Both the position numbers and the translations under genes were made by a program. Under the pieces are notes generated by a model that was given only the letters and a program-made list of their open reading frames with translations, ran no database searches and was not told the DNA's origin. A DNA stretch of 64,000 nt, taken from NCBI GenBank assembly GCA_965116715.1, contig OZ220724.1, positions 124,001 to 188,000 on the forward strand, given 5' to 3'. Shown piece by piece: positions 9,333 through 17,162 of the stretch; positions within the stretch are counted from its first letter, which is position 1; each line of letters starts with the position of its first letter. This stretch comes from Poriferisodalis sp965116715 (GTDB taxonomy: Bacteria > Actinomycetota > Acidimicrobiia > Acidimicrobiales > Poriferisodalaceae).

Positions 9333-10055
9333 TTACCAATGGCCTCCGGGCGGTTGAGACCACGGTGCGATGTAATCGAGCGGATCGACAGCAGCACCTC
9401 CGAGCCGCAGTTCGAACTGCAGGTGGGGCCCGGTGACCGCGCCCGTCGAACCGAGTCGGCCGATGCGCTCACCGGCGTCCACGATGTCGCCGTCCCGCAC
9501 GCTGATGTTGCTCAGGTGGGTGTACACCGTCGCGACCCGCGCTCCGTGGTTGATGACGACCGTGCGTCCATATGCAGCGAAGTCCCCGGTTGCAATCACC
9601 GTTCCCCTGCCCGACGCCAGGACCGGCACCCTCCAACGGCGCAGCCGGTCGACCACGTCGATGCCGGTGTGCGGCAGCCAGCGCTTCCGCAGTGGGTGCA
9701 AGCGATTTCCGAACGCCGAGGTCACGACCGGATCGGCGAGCGGCATGCGCAGTTCGCCGAACAGCGGGACGCGCAGCGGTTCGCAGGCCTGCGCCGCCGC
9801 GATGACCGTGGCGAGCCAGTCGTCGTAGATGAGGGCATCCTCGATTGCTGGACCCAGGTACGGGGGTGTCGGCAGCGCCGGTTCGGGGAAGCAGGCGTTG
9901 AGGTGGAGGCTGGGGCTCGGCACTTCGATCGGGAGATCGGTGGCCTGAGCGCTGGGGGTTGCGGAGAGCGCGGTGCTGCAGGCGAGCATGACGGCGGCCA
10001 GGGCGCGCCACGGCCGTCTGGCCCACCGGTGCACGTCATGCCAGAACGCATTCAC
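9333..10055 (-). CDS. Secreted M23 (LytM-type) peptidase-like protein with an altered zinc site
   Basis: An N-terminal signal peptide (about residues 15-38, ending SATPSAQA) sends the protein to the envelope. The M23 domain occupies about residues 105-230. HTGIDV supplies His129 and Asp133, VYTHLSN supplies His180, and GPHLQFEL supplies His211. The canonical GxHLHFE box has a Gln (Gln213) where the last zinc-ligand His should be, so endopeptidase activity may be weak or absent. Many degenerate LytM proteins act as activators of amidases (family knowledge). The gene is convergent with the AI-2E transporter gene and alone on its strand. Confidence 0.82.
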   Translation of the reverse strand: MNAFWHDVHRWARRPWRALAAVMLACSTALSATPSAQATDLPIEVPSPSLHLNACFPEPALPTPPYLGPAIEDALIYDDWLATVIAAAQACEPLRVPLFGELRMPLADPVVTSAFGNRLHPLRKRWLPHTGIDVVDRLRRWRVPVLASGRGTVIATGDFAAYGRTVVINHGARVATVYTHLSNISVRDGDIVDAGERIGRLGSTGAVTGPHLQFELRLGGAAVDPLDYIAPWSQPPGGHW

Positions 10056-10153
10056 GCCGCGCCTCCCCCCTCCAGGCGCCCCGGGAAAGGAACAACTCTA
10101 ATGCACTTCAGAAATGCGGTTCAGCCACCAGCCGGCAAGGAAGCCCCGCAGCT

Positions 10154-10429
10154 GTGACCATCCTCGTCGACGACGCCAGATGGCCCTGGCGGGGGCGACA
10201 GTGGGCGCATCTCGTTTCCGACGAGAGCTACGAGGAGCTGCACCGGTTTGCCGCATCGATCGGCAAGCGACGGGCGGCATTCCAGGGCGATCACTATGAC
10301 ATCGATGAAGCCGAACGAGAGCGTGCGTTGGCTGCAGGTGCCGTTGCAGTCGACAGCCGCGAATTGGTGTCGCGGCTTCGGGCGGCTGGACTCAGAAGAC
10401 CTCGAGGTGCTCCATCACGGCGTCGATGA
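10154..10429 (+). CDS. DUF4031 family protein
   Basis: Small soluble 91-aa protein. MTILVDDARWPWRGRQWAHLVSD at the start, followed by LHRFAASIGKRRAAFQGDHYDI, is the hallmark of DUF4031, an uncharacterised actinobacterial and proteobacterial family. It starts at GTG 10154. Its last 38 nt overlap the 3' end of the convergent alpha/beta hydrolase gene, so the C-terminus (RRPRGAPSRRR) is encoded antisense to that gene. No function is assigned. Confidence 0.72.
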   Translation: MTILVDDARWPWRGRQWAHLVSDESYEELHRFAASIGKRRAAFQGDHYDIDEAERERALAAGAVAVDSRELVSRLRAAGLRRPRGAPSRRR

Positions 10430-11081
10430 AGCCGAAGTTCTTTGGCGTGGCGAAGTGATCGCAGCCGCGCAGCTCGGTAAGTGAGGAATCCGCCAGCGCG
10501 TCGAGCAGCGGGTCGGCGGGGCCGGCGAAGTCCTCGGTGCCCAGCACCACCCGCACCGGATGGGTGATACGTGCAAACTCGTCGTCTCCGAGCGGCGCGT
10601 GCTTGCGGCGCATGAACGCGGCCAGCGCCTTGCCGTCCTGGTCCGGCTCGGCGGCGTAGCGGGCGAAGGTCTGCGCGTGCACGTCGTCAGCCTCGGCTTC
10701 GCCCGAGACGCCGCGGGCGATGCGTTCGGCCTGCTCGTCATCGCGTTCGAACAGATTCCGGCCGACGCCCGAGACCACCAGGCGGCCGAAGCGCTCGGGT
10801 GACATGGCCGCCATCGCCAGCAGCGTGCGCGACCCCATGGAGAAGCCGACACCGTCGACGGTCTGCTCGCCGACCTCGGCTGCCAGCCGCTCGACCAGCT
10901 TGGCCTCCATGTCGGCGTACCCCGCCGGGTCGTGGTACTTGGGCGCTGAGCCGTGCCCGGGGAGATCCCACGCGATGACGTCGCGCCCGCCGTCGGTCAG
11001 GAGGTCGATGATGCCGGTCGGCTGCCAGGTGCTCGCCACCGAGCCGGTGAAGCCGTGAAGCAGGAGCACGGGGTTCGCCAT
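10392..11081 (-). CDS. Alpha/beta hydrolase
   Basis: Serine hydrolase of 229 aa. NPVLLLHGFTGS gives the oxyanion HG motif, GVGFSMGSRTLLAMAA is the nucleophile elbow (Ser in GFSMG), GTEDFAGPADPL provides the acid residue and GCDHFATPKNFG the catalytic His. The DLPGHGSAP loop is typical of esterases, epoxide hydrolases and haloperoxidase-like enzymes. No signal peptide is visible. It is divergently placed from the AtuA gene, with 60 nt between their starts. The substrate is unknown. Confidence 0.85.
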   Translation of the reverse strand: MANPVLLLHGFTGSVASTWQPTGIIDLLTDGGRDVIAWDLPGHGSAPKYHDPAGYADMEAKLVERLAAEVGEQTVDGVGFSMGSRTLLAMAAMSPERFGRLVVSGVGRNLFERDDEQAERIARGVSGEAEADDVHAQTFARYAAEPDQDGKALAAFMRRKHAPLGDDEFARITHPVRVVLGTEDFAGPADPLLDALADSSLTELRGCDHFATPKNFGFIDAVMEHLEVF

Positions 11082-11141
11082 GGGCGGAAGTCTGGCAGAG
11101 CGGTGACCTACCCTGCATCGGCGACGAGAGGTTCCAGCAAT

Positions 11142-12944
11142 ATGAGCACGACGACCGCACCGCCCATCCGGATCGCCAACTGCAGCGGTTTCTTCGGAGA
11201 TCGTCTCGCTGCCGCTCGTGAGATGGTCACGGGCGGCCCGATCGATGCCCTCACGGGCGATTGGCTCGCTGAGCTGACCATGCTGATCCTGTCGCGCATC
11301 GCAGCCAAGCGGCCCGGCGCCGGCTACGCCCGCACCTTCGTCACGCAGATGGAGGAGGTCATGGGCACCTGCCTGGACCGGGGAATCAAGGTGGTGTCCA
11401 ACGCCGGCGGCCTCAACCCGTCCGGGTGCGCTGACGCAGTCGCTGAGGTGGCGGACCGGCTGGGCCTACGCCCGTCGATCGCCTATGTCGACGGCGATGA
11501 CCTCACTGACCGTTTGGGGGACTTGATCGCTGCCGGCAACGACTTCGCCCATCTCGACACCGGTCAGCCCTTGGGCGAGCTGGCTGATCGCATCGTGACC
11601 GCCAACGCGTACATCGGCTGCTGGGGGATTGTCGAGGCGTTGAACCAGGGCGCAGACATCGTCATCACCGGGCGCGCCACCGACGCCGCCGTTGTGGCGG
11701 GCCCCGCTGCGTGGCACCACGGCTGGGCTCGTGACGACTGGGACGCGCTCGCCGGCGCCATCGTTGCCGGCCATGTCATCGAGTGCGGCGGGCAGGCCAC
11801 TGGCGGCAATTACAGCTTCTTTACCGAGATCGCCGACATGACCTACCCGGGATTCCCGTGGGCGGAGGTCGCAGCCGACGGTTCCAGCGTCATCGGCAAG
11901 CACGCCAGCACCGGCGGGGAGGTCTCGGTGGGCACGATCACCTCGCAGTTGCTCTATGAGATCCAGAGCGAGCGCTACCTCAACCCCGACGTCGTGAGCC
12001 GCTTCGACACCATCGAGCTGGAACAGCTCGGGCGAGACCGGGTGCGCATCAGCGGCACCCGGGGCGAGCCAGCTCCGCCCACGCTGAAGGTGGCCATGAA
12101 CTACCAAGGCGGATATCGCAACCAGATCTCCGTCGGGCTGACTGGTCTGGACATCGAAGCCAAGGCCGAGCTCATCGAGCGCCAGTTCTGGCATGCGTGC
12201 CCCTACGGTCCCGACGACTACGAGACCGTCGTACGCAAGTTCCTGCCGACGCACAAGGCCGACCCCGGCACCAACGAGGAAGCCGTGGCCGTGTACAAGA
12301 TCATCGTGAAGGACCCTGACGAGCGCAAGGTCGGTCGGGCATTCTCCAATGCCGGCACCGAAATCGGGCTGTGCTCCATCCCCGGCATGTTCGGCACCGG
12401 CGGGGGTCCGGGACCTGGCCAGCCATTCGGGGTGTACTGGCCGGCGCTCGTCGATGCCGAGCTGGTCCCGATGAACGTCGTGGTCGACGGTCGCCTCACG
12501 GTGGTCGACAGCACGCTGCCGACCCCAGACGCCCCGGCTGAATCCGGCGAGGCCGCAGGTGATCAGATCACCGTGACCCCGCCGGAGCGGATCGAACCCC
12601 CCGGAGGACCGACGCGGGCAGTTCCGCTCGGAACGCTGTACGGCACTCGCTCGGGCGACAAGGGGCCGAATGCGAACTTGGGTGTCTTCGCCCGCTCGGC
12701 CGAGGCCTACTGGTGGCTGGCGGACTTCCTGACCGTCGAGCGGCTCGCGGAGCTGATGCCCGAAGCAGCCGAGCACCGCGTGGATCGATACGACCTGCCC
12801 AACATCTGGAGCCTCAACTTCATCTTCCACGAACTGCTGGAAGAAGGCGTGGCTGCGTCGACCCGGCAGGACCCCCAGGCCAAGGCACTGGGGGAGTACC
12901 TGCGCGCCAAGATCGTCGAAGTTCCCGAGGCGCTGCTGCTGTAG
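11142..12944 (+). CDS. Acyclic terpene utilisation AtuA family protein (DUF1446 plus C-terminal ferredoxin-like fold)
   Basis: The first 450 aa match the AtuA/DUF1446 family: IRIANCSGFFGDRL at the start, GIKVVSNAGGLNPSGCADAV, DIVITGRATDAAV and GHVIECGGQATGGNY. After a spacer near residue 490, PLGTLYGTRSGDKGPNANLG opens the separate C-terminal domain often fused to or adjacent to AtuA. In Pseudomonas, AtuA belongs to the citronellol/geranyl-CoA degradation pathway, but its reaction is unclear. No other atu gene is nearby, although crotonase, FAH and CoA-type genes occur in the region. ATG 11142 is preferred over the longer open frame because conservation begins there. Confidence 0.82.
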   Translation: MSTTTAPPIRIANCSGFFGDRLAAAREMVTGGPIDALTGDWLAELTMLILSRIAAKRPGAGYARTFVTQMEEVMGTCLDRGIKVVSNAGGLNPSGCADAVAEVADRLGLRPSIAYVDGDDLTDRLGDLIAAGNDFAHLDTGQPLGELADRIVTANAYIGCWGIVEALNQGADIVITGRATDAAVVAGPAAWHHGWARDDWDALAGAIVAGHVIECGGQATGGNYSFFTEIADMTYPGFPWAEVAADGSSVIGKHASTGGEVSVGTITSQLLYEIQSERYLNPDVVSRFDTIELEQLGRDRVRISGTRGEPAPPTLKVAMNYQGGYRNQISVGLTGLDIEAKAELIERQFWHACPYGPDDYETVVRKFLPTHKADPGTNEEAVAVYKIIVKDPDERKVGRAFSNAGTEIGLCSIPGMFGTGGGPGPGQPFGVYWPALVDAELVPMNVVVDGRLTVVDSTLPTPDAPAESGEAAGDQITVTPPERIEPPGGPTRAVPLGTLYGTRSGDKGPNANLGVFARSAEAYWWLADFLTVERLAELMPEAAEHRVDRYDLPNIWSLNFIFHELLEEGVAASTRQDPQAKALGEYLRAKIVEVPEALLL

Positions 12945-12957
12945 CGAACGCGATTCG

Positions 12958-13908
12958 TCAACGGTTCTGCAGGTCTTGCAGGGGCATGCGGGGGCCGTGG
13001 CGGGGCGGCGGCCCAGCGGACTTGGCGAGCGCCTGCACTCGCGCCCGCTGGCCGCGGTAGGGCGCGAGCAGCTCCAGCATCCGGTCATCGTCGCCGCGTC
13101 GCTCGCCGGCGAAGTGCCAGGTGACGTAGCTGGGAATCTGGTAATCGCCGACGATCACCGAGTCGGGATCGCCGTGGCAGAGCAGCACCACGATCGACGC
13201 AGTCCACGGGCCGATGCCGCTGACGACCTGCAGACGCTCACGCGCTGCCGCGGGCGCGAGCCGGGCCACGCCTTCCAGCGTCGCTGCGCGGCGGGCGAAG
13301 GCGATGATCGCCTCGGCACGACGACGCTCGATGTCGAAGCGGTGGAACTCGTGGTAGGCGAAAGAGGCCATCAGCTCCGCCGTCGGCGGCAGCCGCAGCG
13401 CGCTCGGGGCGGGGCCGGGCGGCTGCCTGCCCCAGCGGCGCAGGATTCCCTGCCACGAGTTCTTGGCATTCAGCCCCGGCACCTTCTGGCCGCACACGGT
13501 AGGAATCACGTGCTCCCAGATCGTGCCGGTTGCGGTCAGCCGGCGTGCAGGCCAGCGGCGCAACCAGCCGGCCACGACGGCATCTTGGGGCACGAGTGCC
13601 GAGGGATCGTCATGGGCACCGAGCAGCGCCGGCACACCGGCCGCAGCGATCTCGGCGCCGGGTCCCCACACGGCCACATCTGCGACGTGCGCCGAGCGCG
13701 TGATGCGCAGGGTGGCCTCGCCGACAGGCGTGTCCTGGGTGCGCCAGATGACGGGACCGTCATACAGCACGGGACCCAGCGCGCCCTTGCCGCCGACGCG
13801 CCCGAGCGATCTGCCGGCGTCCAGCGAGTAGTCGAACTCGAAGCGCTGGCGTATGTCGGGCGGAGCGATGCCCGGCGTGGCAACGGCGTGGGTGCCAGAC
13901 CGCATCAC
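12958..13908 (-). CDS. DNA-3-methyladenine glycosylase II-like HhH-GPD protein (AlkA type)
   Basis: Base-excision glycosylase of 316 aa. The C-terminal half carries the helix-hairpin-helix (LQVVSGIGPWTASIVVLL) followed by DSVIVGDYQIPSYV, in which the Asp of GDYQIP occupies the catalytic position of AlkA. The N-terminal half looks like the TBP-like AlkA domain. No iron-sulfur Cys cluster is present, as expected for AlkA. It lies 9 nt downstream of the FAH gene on the same strand, suggesting a shared transcript without an obvious functional link. Two adjacent ATG codons at the start make the N-terminus uncertain by one residue. Confidence 0.82.
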   Translation of the reverse strand: MMRSGTHAVATPGIAPPDIRQRFEFDYSLDAGRSLGRVGGKGALGPVLYDGPVIWRTQDTPVGEATLRITRSAHVADVAVWGPGAEIAAAGVPALLGAHDDPSALVPQDAVVAGWLRRWPARRLTATGTIWEHVIPTVCGQKVPGLNAKNSWQGILRRWGRQPPGPAPSALRLPPTAELMASFAYHEFHRFDIERRRAEAIIAFARRAATLEGVARLAPAAARERLQVVSGIGPWTASIVVLLCHGDPDSVIVGDYQIPSYVTWHFAGERRGDDDRMLELLAPYRGQRARVQALAKSAGPPPRHGPRMPLQDLQNR

Positions 13909-13917
13909 CTGTCCTGT

Positions 13918-14766
13918 TTAGACGTTCGGCTCGGCAATCACGGGATTGGTCAGCGTGCCGATGCCTTCGATGGTGATCGCAACCTCGTCGCCATCGGTGA
14001 GCAGGCCGGGTGGATCCGAGAATGCTCCCACGCCGGCCGGTGTGCCGGTGGCGATGATCGTGCCCGGATCGAGCGTGAACGCCGTGGACAGGTGCTCCAC
14101 GATCTCGTAACAGTCGAAGATGAGGTCGTCGGTGTTGGCATCCTGGCGCACGTCGCCGCTCACCTCGGTAACCAGGCGGCACGAATGCGGGTCGAGCGAG
14201 TCGCTGGTCACCATCCACGGGCCGCACGGGCCGTGAGTGTCCCATGACTTGCCCATGGTCATGGTGGGACTGCGGCGCTGCCAATCGCGCACGCTGACGT
14301 CGTTCATGATCGTGTAACCGGCGATGTAGTCCGCGGCGTCGGAGGCCGGCACGGCACGGGCGGTGCGTCCGATGATGACGGCCAGTTCGCCCTCGTAGTC
14401 CACCATGTCGGGTGCCGCTGCGGGCAGGTGAATGGCGTCGCCGGGCCCCACGATGCAGTTGTGATGCTTGTTGAAGATGATCGGCACCTTCGGGGGCTCG
14501 CGGCCGCCCTCGGCCGCATGGGCGCGATAGTTGAGGCCGACTGCGAGGATTGCCGGCGGGCGGCCAACCGGGGACAGCAGTTCTGCCTCTGCGAGCGGCG
14601 TCACGCTGCCTGTTGCCAGTGCTTGGACTCGGGCCACCAGATCCCCATCGCTCGAGGTGAGCAGCGACGGCAGATCGGTGTGCTCGGTCCGCAGTGTGAC
14701 CAACCCGTCATCAGTGACGGTGGCCAGGGCGGGCTGGCCGTCGAGGAGATGTCGTGCGATGCGCAT
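13918..14766 (-). CDS. Fumarylacetoacetate hydrolase (FAH) family protein
   Basis: Mg2+-dependent C-C hydrolase, hydratase or isomerase acting on acylpyruvates or ring-cleavage products. GLNYRAHAAEGGREPPKVP, the metal-binding VDYEGELAVIIG, GYTIMNDVSVRDWQ, GKSWDTHGPCGPW and GTIIATGTPAGVG are all family landmarks. The length (282 aa) fits bacterial FAH-domain enzymes such as 2-hydroxyhepta-2,4-diene-1,7-dioate isomerases. It is the first gene of a two-gene run with the DNA glycosylase and is divergent from the GGDEF-like gene, with about 70 nt between. Confidence 0.9.
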   Translation of the reverse strand: MRIARHLLDGQPALATVTDDGLVTLRTEHTDLPSLLTSSDGDLVARVQALATGSVTPLAEAELLSPVGRPPAILAVGLNYRAHAAEGGREPPKVPIIFNKHHNCIVGPGDAIHLPAAAPDMVDYEGELAVIIGRTARAVPASDAADYIAGYTIMNDVSVRDWQRRSPTMTMGKSWDTHGPCGPWMVTSDSLDPHSCRLVTEVSGDVRQDANTDDLIFDCYEIVEHLSTAFTLDPGTIIATGTPAGVGAFSDPPGLLTDGDEVAITIEGIGTLTNPVIAEPNV

Positions 14767-14838
14767 GCGCCGACGCTACAGCGGGGGCGCTCATGCGGGC
14801 ATTGTGCAACGGGCGCAGGAGTGGCACTCTGGCGCTCC

Positions 14839-15360
14839 ATGGCTCGCCATGGCGCCGGGGGCTCCACCCCCGGCGTAGCTGACTCTGTGCTGGATCCCGT
14901 GACCGGGCTACCCGATGTGCGCGTCTTTGCGATCCTGCTCGACCGCAAGCTGGCATTGGCTCGGCGGGCGCTCCAGCCGCTGTCGGTGGTGTTCTTCGAG
15001 GTCGACGGTTTCGAAGGGCTGAGCAGTACGCAGGCGCGGGTGGCTCAGCGGCTCGCGGCGCGGCTGGTGCGTGGCACGCTGCGCGAATCGGACACTGTCT
15101 GCCACTGCACTGACGGGATGCTGGCCGCCATCCTCGACGACACACCTCACGGCGGTGCTGTCTGGGCCGCTGACCGGGTGCGGCGCGAGGTGGCCGCCCG
15201 CTCGTATCACACGGGCATCACGCTCTCGATGGGCGTGGCCAGCTATCCAACGCACGCCTTGGAAGCGGCCGATCTGCGCGATCGTGCCTACGCAGCCCTC
15301 TTCGTGGCCCGGTCGCTCGGACCTTCCCGGCTCGAGGTGGCCGAGCCGCTGCCGCACTGA
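14839..15360 (+). CDS. Degenerate GGDEF-domain protein
   Basis: A single 173-aa domain with the diguanylate cyclase layout: LDPVTGLPDVRVF at residues 18-30 (usually DxLTGLPNR), a central VVFFEVDGFEGL strand, and SMGVASYP near the end. The active-site loop reads CHCTDGMLAAI (residues 88-98), so GGDEF is replaced by TDGML and cyclase activity is not expected. It could bind GTP or c-di-GMP or be a structural remnant. An in-frame GTG at 14821 is an alternative start. No sensor or membrane segment is attached. Confidence 0.75.
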   Translation: MARHGAGGSTPGVADSVLDPVTGLPDVRVFAILLDRKLALARRALQPLSVVFFEVDGFEGLSSTQARVAQRLAARLVRGTLRESDTVCHCTDGMLAAILDDTPHGGAVWAADRVRREVAARSYHTGITLSMGVASYPTHALEAADLRDRAYAALFVARSLGPSRLEVAEPLPH

Positions 15361-15430
15361 GCGGTTGAGCCGGCAGGCGAGGCCGTGGCCCAAGCGGTTC
15401 CTCAGGGCCTGAGCCGGGTGCCGTCGGCGC

Positions 15431-17029
15431 TCAGTAGCCGGCGACGCCGCCGGTGAGCGCACGGGGATCCGAAGCCCCAGCGAGCACGCTGTCGTGAATC
15501 TCGATGAGATGCGCGTGCCCGTATGCGTTGTCATGAGCGCCATCGGTGCCGACCCGGTGGCCCCGCCGGGCGAGGTCGGCGGCGCCTTCTGGGTCTGCCC
15601 ACGCCGCATGACCCTCGAGGTACAGCTGGAGATTGCCAGGAGCAGCCCAGGTGTCGAAGCCGGTTCCCTCTGCGGCCCCCCAGCGCCAGCGGCCCGAGCC
15701 GATGGCTGTCGCGGGCTCTTCGCCGAGGCACAGCGATCGGGCCAGCACCTGCAGCAACACCTGCGGTTGGGCGTCGCCTCCCATGGTGCCCACGACCGAA
15801 CGGAGCGATCCGTCGGCGCGCTGGACCAGTGCCGGCGCGAGCGTGTGAGGAGGGCGCCGGCCGGGTCCGTACTCGGCCGGATGGCCCTCGATCAGATTGA
15901 AGCCGATGCCGCGATTGTGGAGGCTGATCCGGTGGGTCGGGGTCCACAGCCCGATGCCCCAGCCCCCCGCATTGGACTGGATCAGCGACACGCCCATGCG
16001 ATCAGCGTCCGCAGCCGCGAGGTACATCGTGTCGCCGGTGCCGGTCCCGGCGCCCAGCGGGGCTGCTGTGTCAGGCGAGATCGCGTCGCGGCGAGGTGCA
16101 AGTCGCTCGGGCGCGATCAGCGCCGCGCCGTCAGCGCTGTCGGAGAGGACCTCGGGCCGATCCCATCCTGCCTGCTTGGCAGCTTCGGCCAGCAGGTGGG
16201 CGAACAGCGGATCGTCGGGGTCCGCGGGCAGGTCCAGCCCGGAAGCGATCCATGCGCCGGCGAGGGTGAGGTATCCCTGCGAGTTGGGCGGCACGGTCCA
16301 CAGACGGTGTCCCCAGGCGTCGGCACGCAGCGGCGTCACCCAATCGGCCTGTGATCGGGCGAGGTCCGCCGCGGTGTACTCGCCGCTGCCCAGCTCGATG
16401 AGGTCGCGGCCGAAATCGCCTTCGTAGTAGGCCTCCCGGCCGCCGTCGACGATCTCGGCGAGGGCAGTGGCGACGCCGGGTCGGGTGATGAGATCTCCCG
16501 GCCGGCTGCGGGGCGAGTAATCGTCGGTGTTCGCGACGCCGTCGAGCAGTGCCGCGGCCACAGCGCCATGGGGCGAGAGCGGGAAACCGCCGCTCGCGAG
16601 AGCGATCGCAGGAGCGAATACCTCCTCCAGGGGGGCGCGCCCGAACCGCTCGTGCAGGCTCAGCCAGCCGTCGACGCATCCCGGCACCGGCACGCTGCGG
16701 ATGTCGGAGCGGAAGCGCATCCGTGTGCGGCCCTCGGCGCGAAGAGCGCCGGGATGTGCGCCGCTTCCCGCCCGACCGCTCGCATTGAGCGCTGCGGGAG
16801 CCGTGCCGTCGGCGTGGTGGACCAGCGCCCACAAGTCGCCCCCCATGCCGCACATGTGCTGGGTGGTCACAGCGAGCACTGCGGAGGCCGCCACCGCGGC
16901 GTCTGCCGCTGAGCCGCCCGCACGCAGCAGTGACACGCCGGCCTCGCTCGCGAGGTGGTCGACGCTGCACACCATGCCGCTGCGCGCGTAGCGCGTAGCA
17001 AACGGGACCTGCGGCCGCGATCGACTCAT
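15431..17029 (-). CDS. Gamma-glutamyltransferase family protein
   Basis: N-terminal nucleophile hydrolase/transferase acting on gamma-glutamyl amides such as glutathione. The N-terminus (ARSGMVCSVDHLASEAGVSL, GGSAADAAVAASAVLAVT, MCGMGGDLWALVHH) and the catalytic Thr in GTGDTMYLAAAD (about residue 333), where the precursor would self-cleave, identify the family. GTMGGDAQPQVLLQVLA is the usual C-terminal block. No clear signal peptide is seen, unlike the secreted enterobacterial enzyme. The start is ATG 17029; upstream codons in this frame overlap the neighbouring oxidase gene and are rejected. Paralogues acting on cephalosporins or capsule polymers cannot be excluded. Confidence 0.87.
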   Translation of the reverse strand: MSRSRPQVPFATRYARSGMVCSVDHLASEAGVSLLRAGGSAADAAVAASAVLAVTTQHMCGMGGDLWALVHHADGTAPAALNASGRAGSGAHPGALRAEGRTRMRFRSDIRSVPVPGCVDGWLSLHERFGRAPLEEVFAPAIALASGGFPLSPHGAVAAALLDGVANTDDYSPRSRPGDLITRPGVATALAEIVDGGREAYYEGDFGRDLIELGSGEYTAADLARSQADWVTPLRADAWGHRLWTVPPNSQGYLTLAGAWIASGLDLPADPDDPLFAHLLAEAAKQAGWDRPEVLSDSADGAALIAPERLAPRRDAISPDTAAPLGAGTGTGDTMYLAAADADRMGVSLIQSNAGGWGIGLWTPTHRISLHNRGIGFNLIEGHPAEYGPGRRPPHTLAPALVQRADGSLRSVVGTMGGDAQPQVLLQVLARSLCLGEEPATAIGSGRWRWGAAEGTGFDTWAAPGNLQLYLEGHAAWADPEGAADLARRGHRVGTDGAHDNAYGHAHLIEIHDSVLAGASDPRALTGGVAGY

Positions 17030-17071
17030 CCCTCGAACCGTAGACGCGGGTGAGAGCCAAGAACCAAGCGG

Positions 17072-17144
17072 AGGAGGCGGCAGGGGGACTCTGCGAGGTT
17101 GGAACCTGCTGGATTCCCGGAGCAGAGGGCGCCTGCCGCCTCCT
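17072..17144. repeat. 13-bp inverted repeat between two genes
   Basis: AGGAGGCGGCAGG at 17072-17084 and its exact complement at 17132-17144 bracket 47 nt. The element fills the gap between the FAD-oxidase stop and the gamma-glutamyltransferase start, both on the minus strand, so a transcript through it could form a long hairpin. No T-tract follows. Confidence 0.6.
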
Positions 17145-17162
17145 GCGCGGGCGCGCGCCAGT

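Noticed and set aside
11466..13088. 540-codon minus-strand frame
   Set aside because: Antisense to the AtuA-type gene, with no recognisable domain and shadow-like composition.
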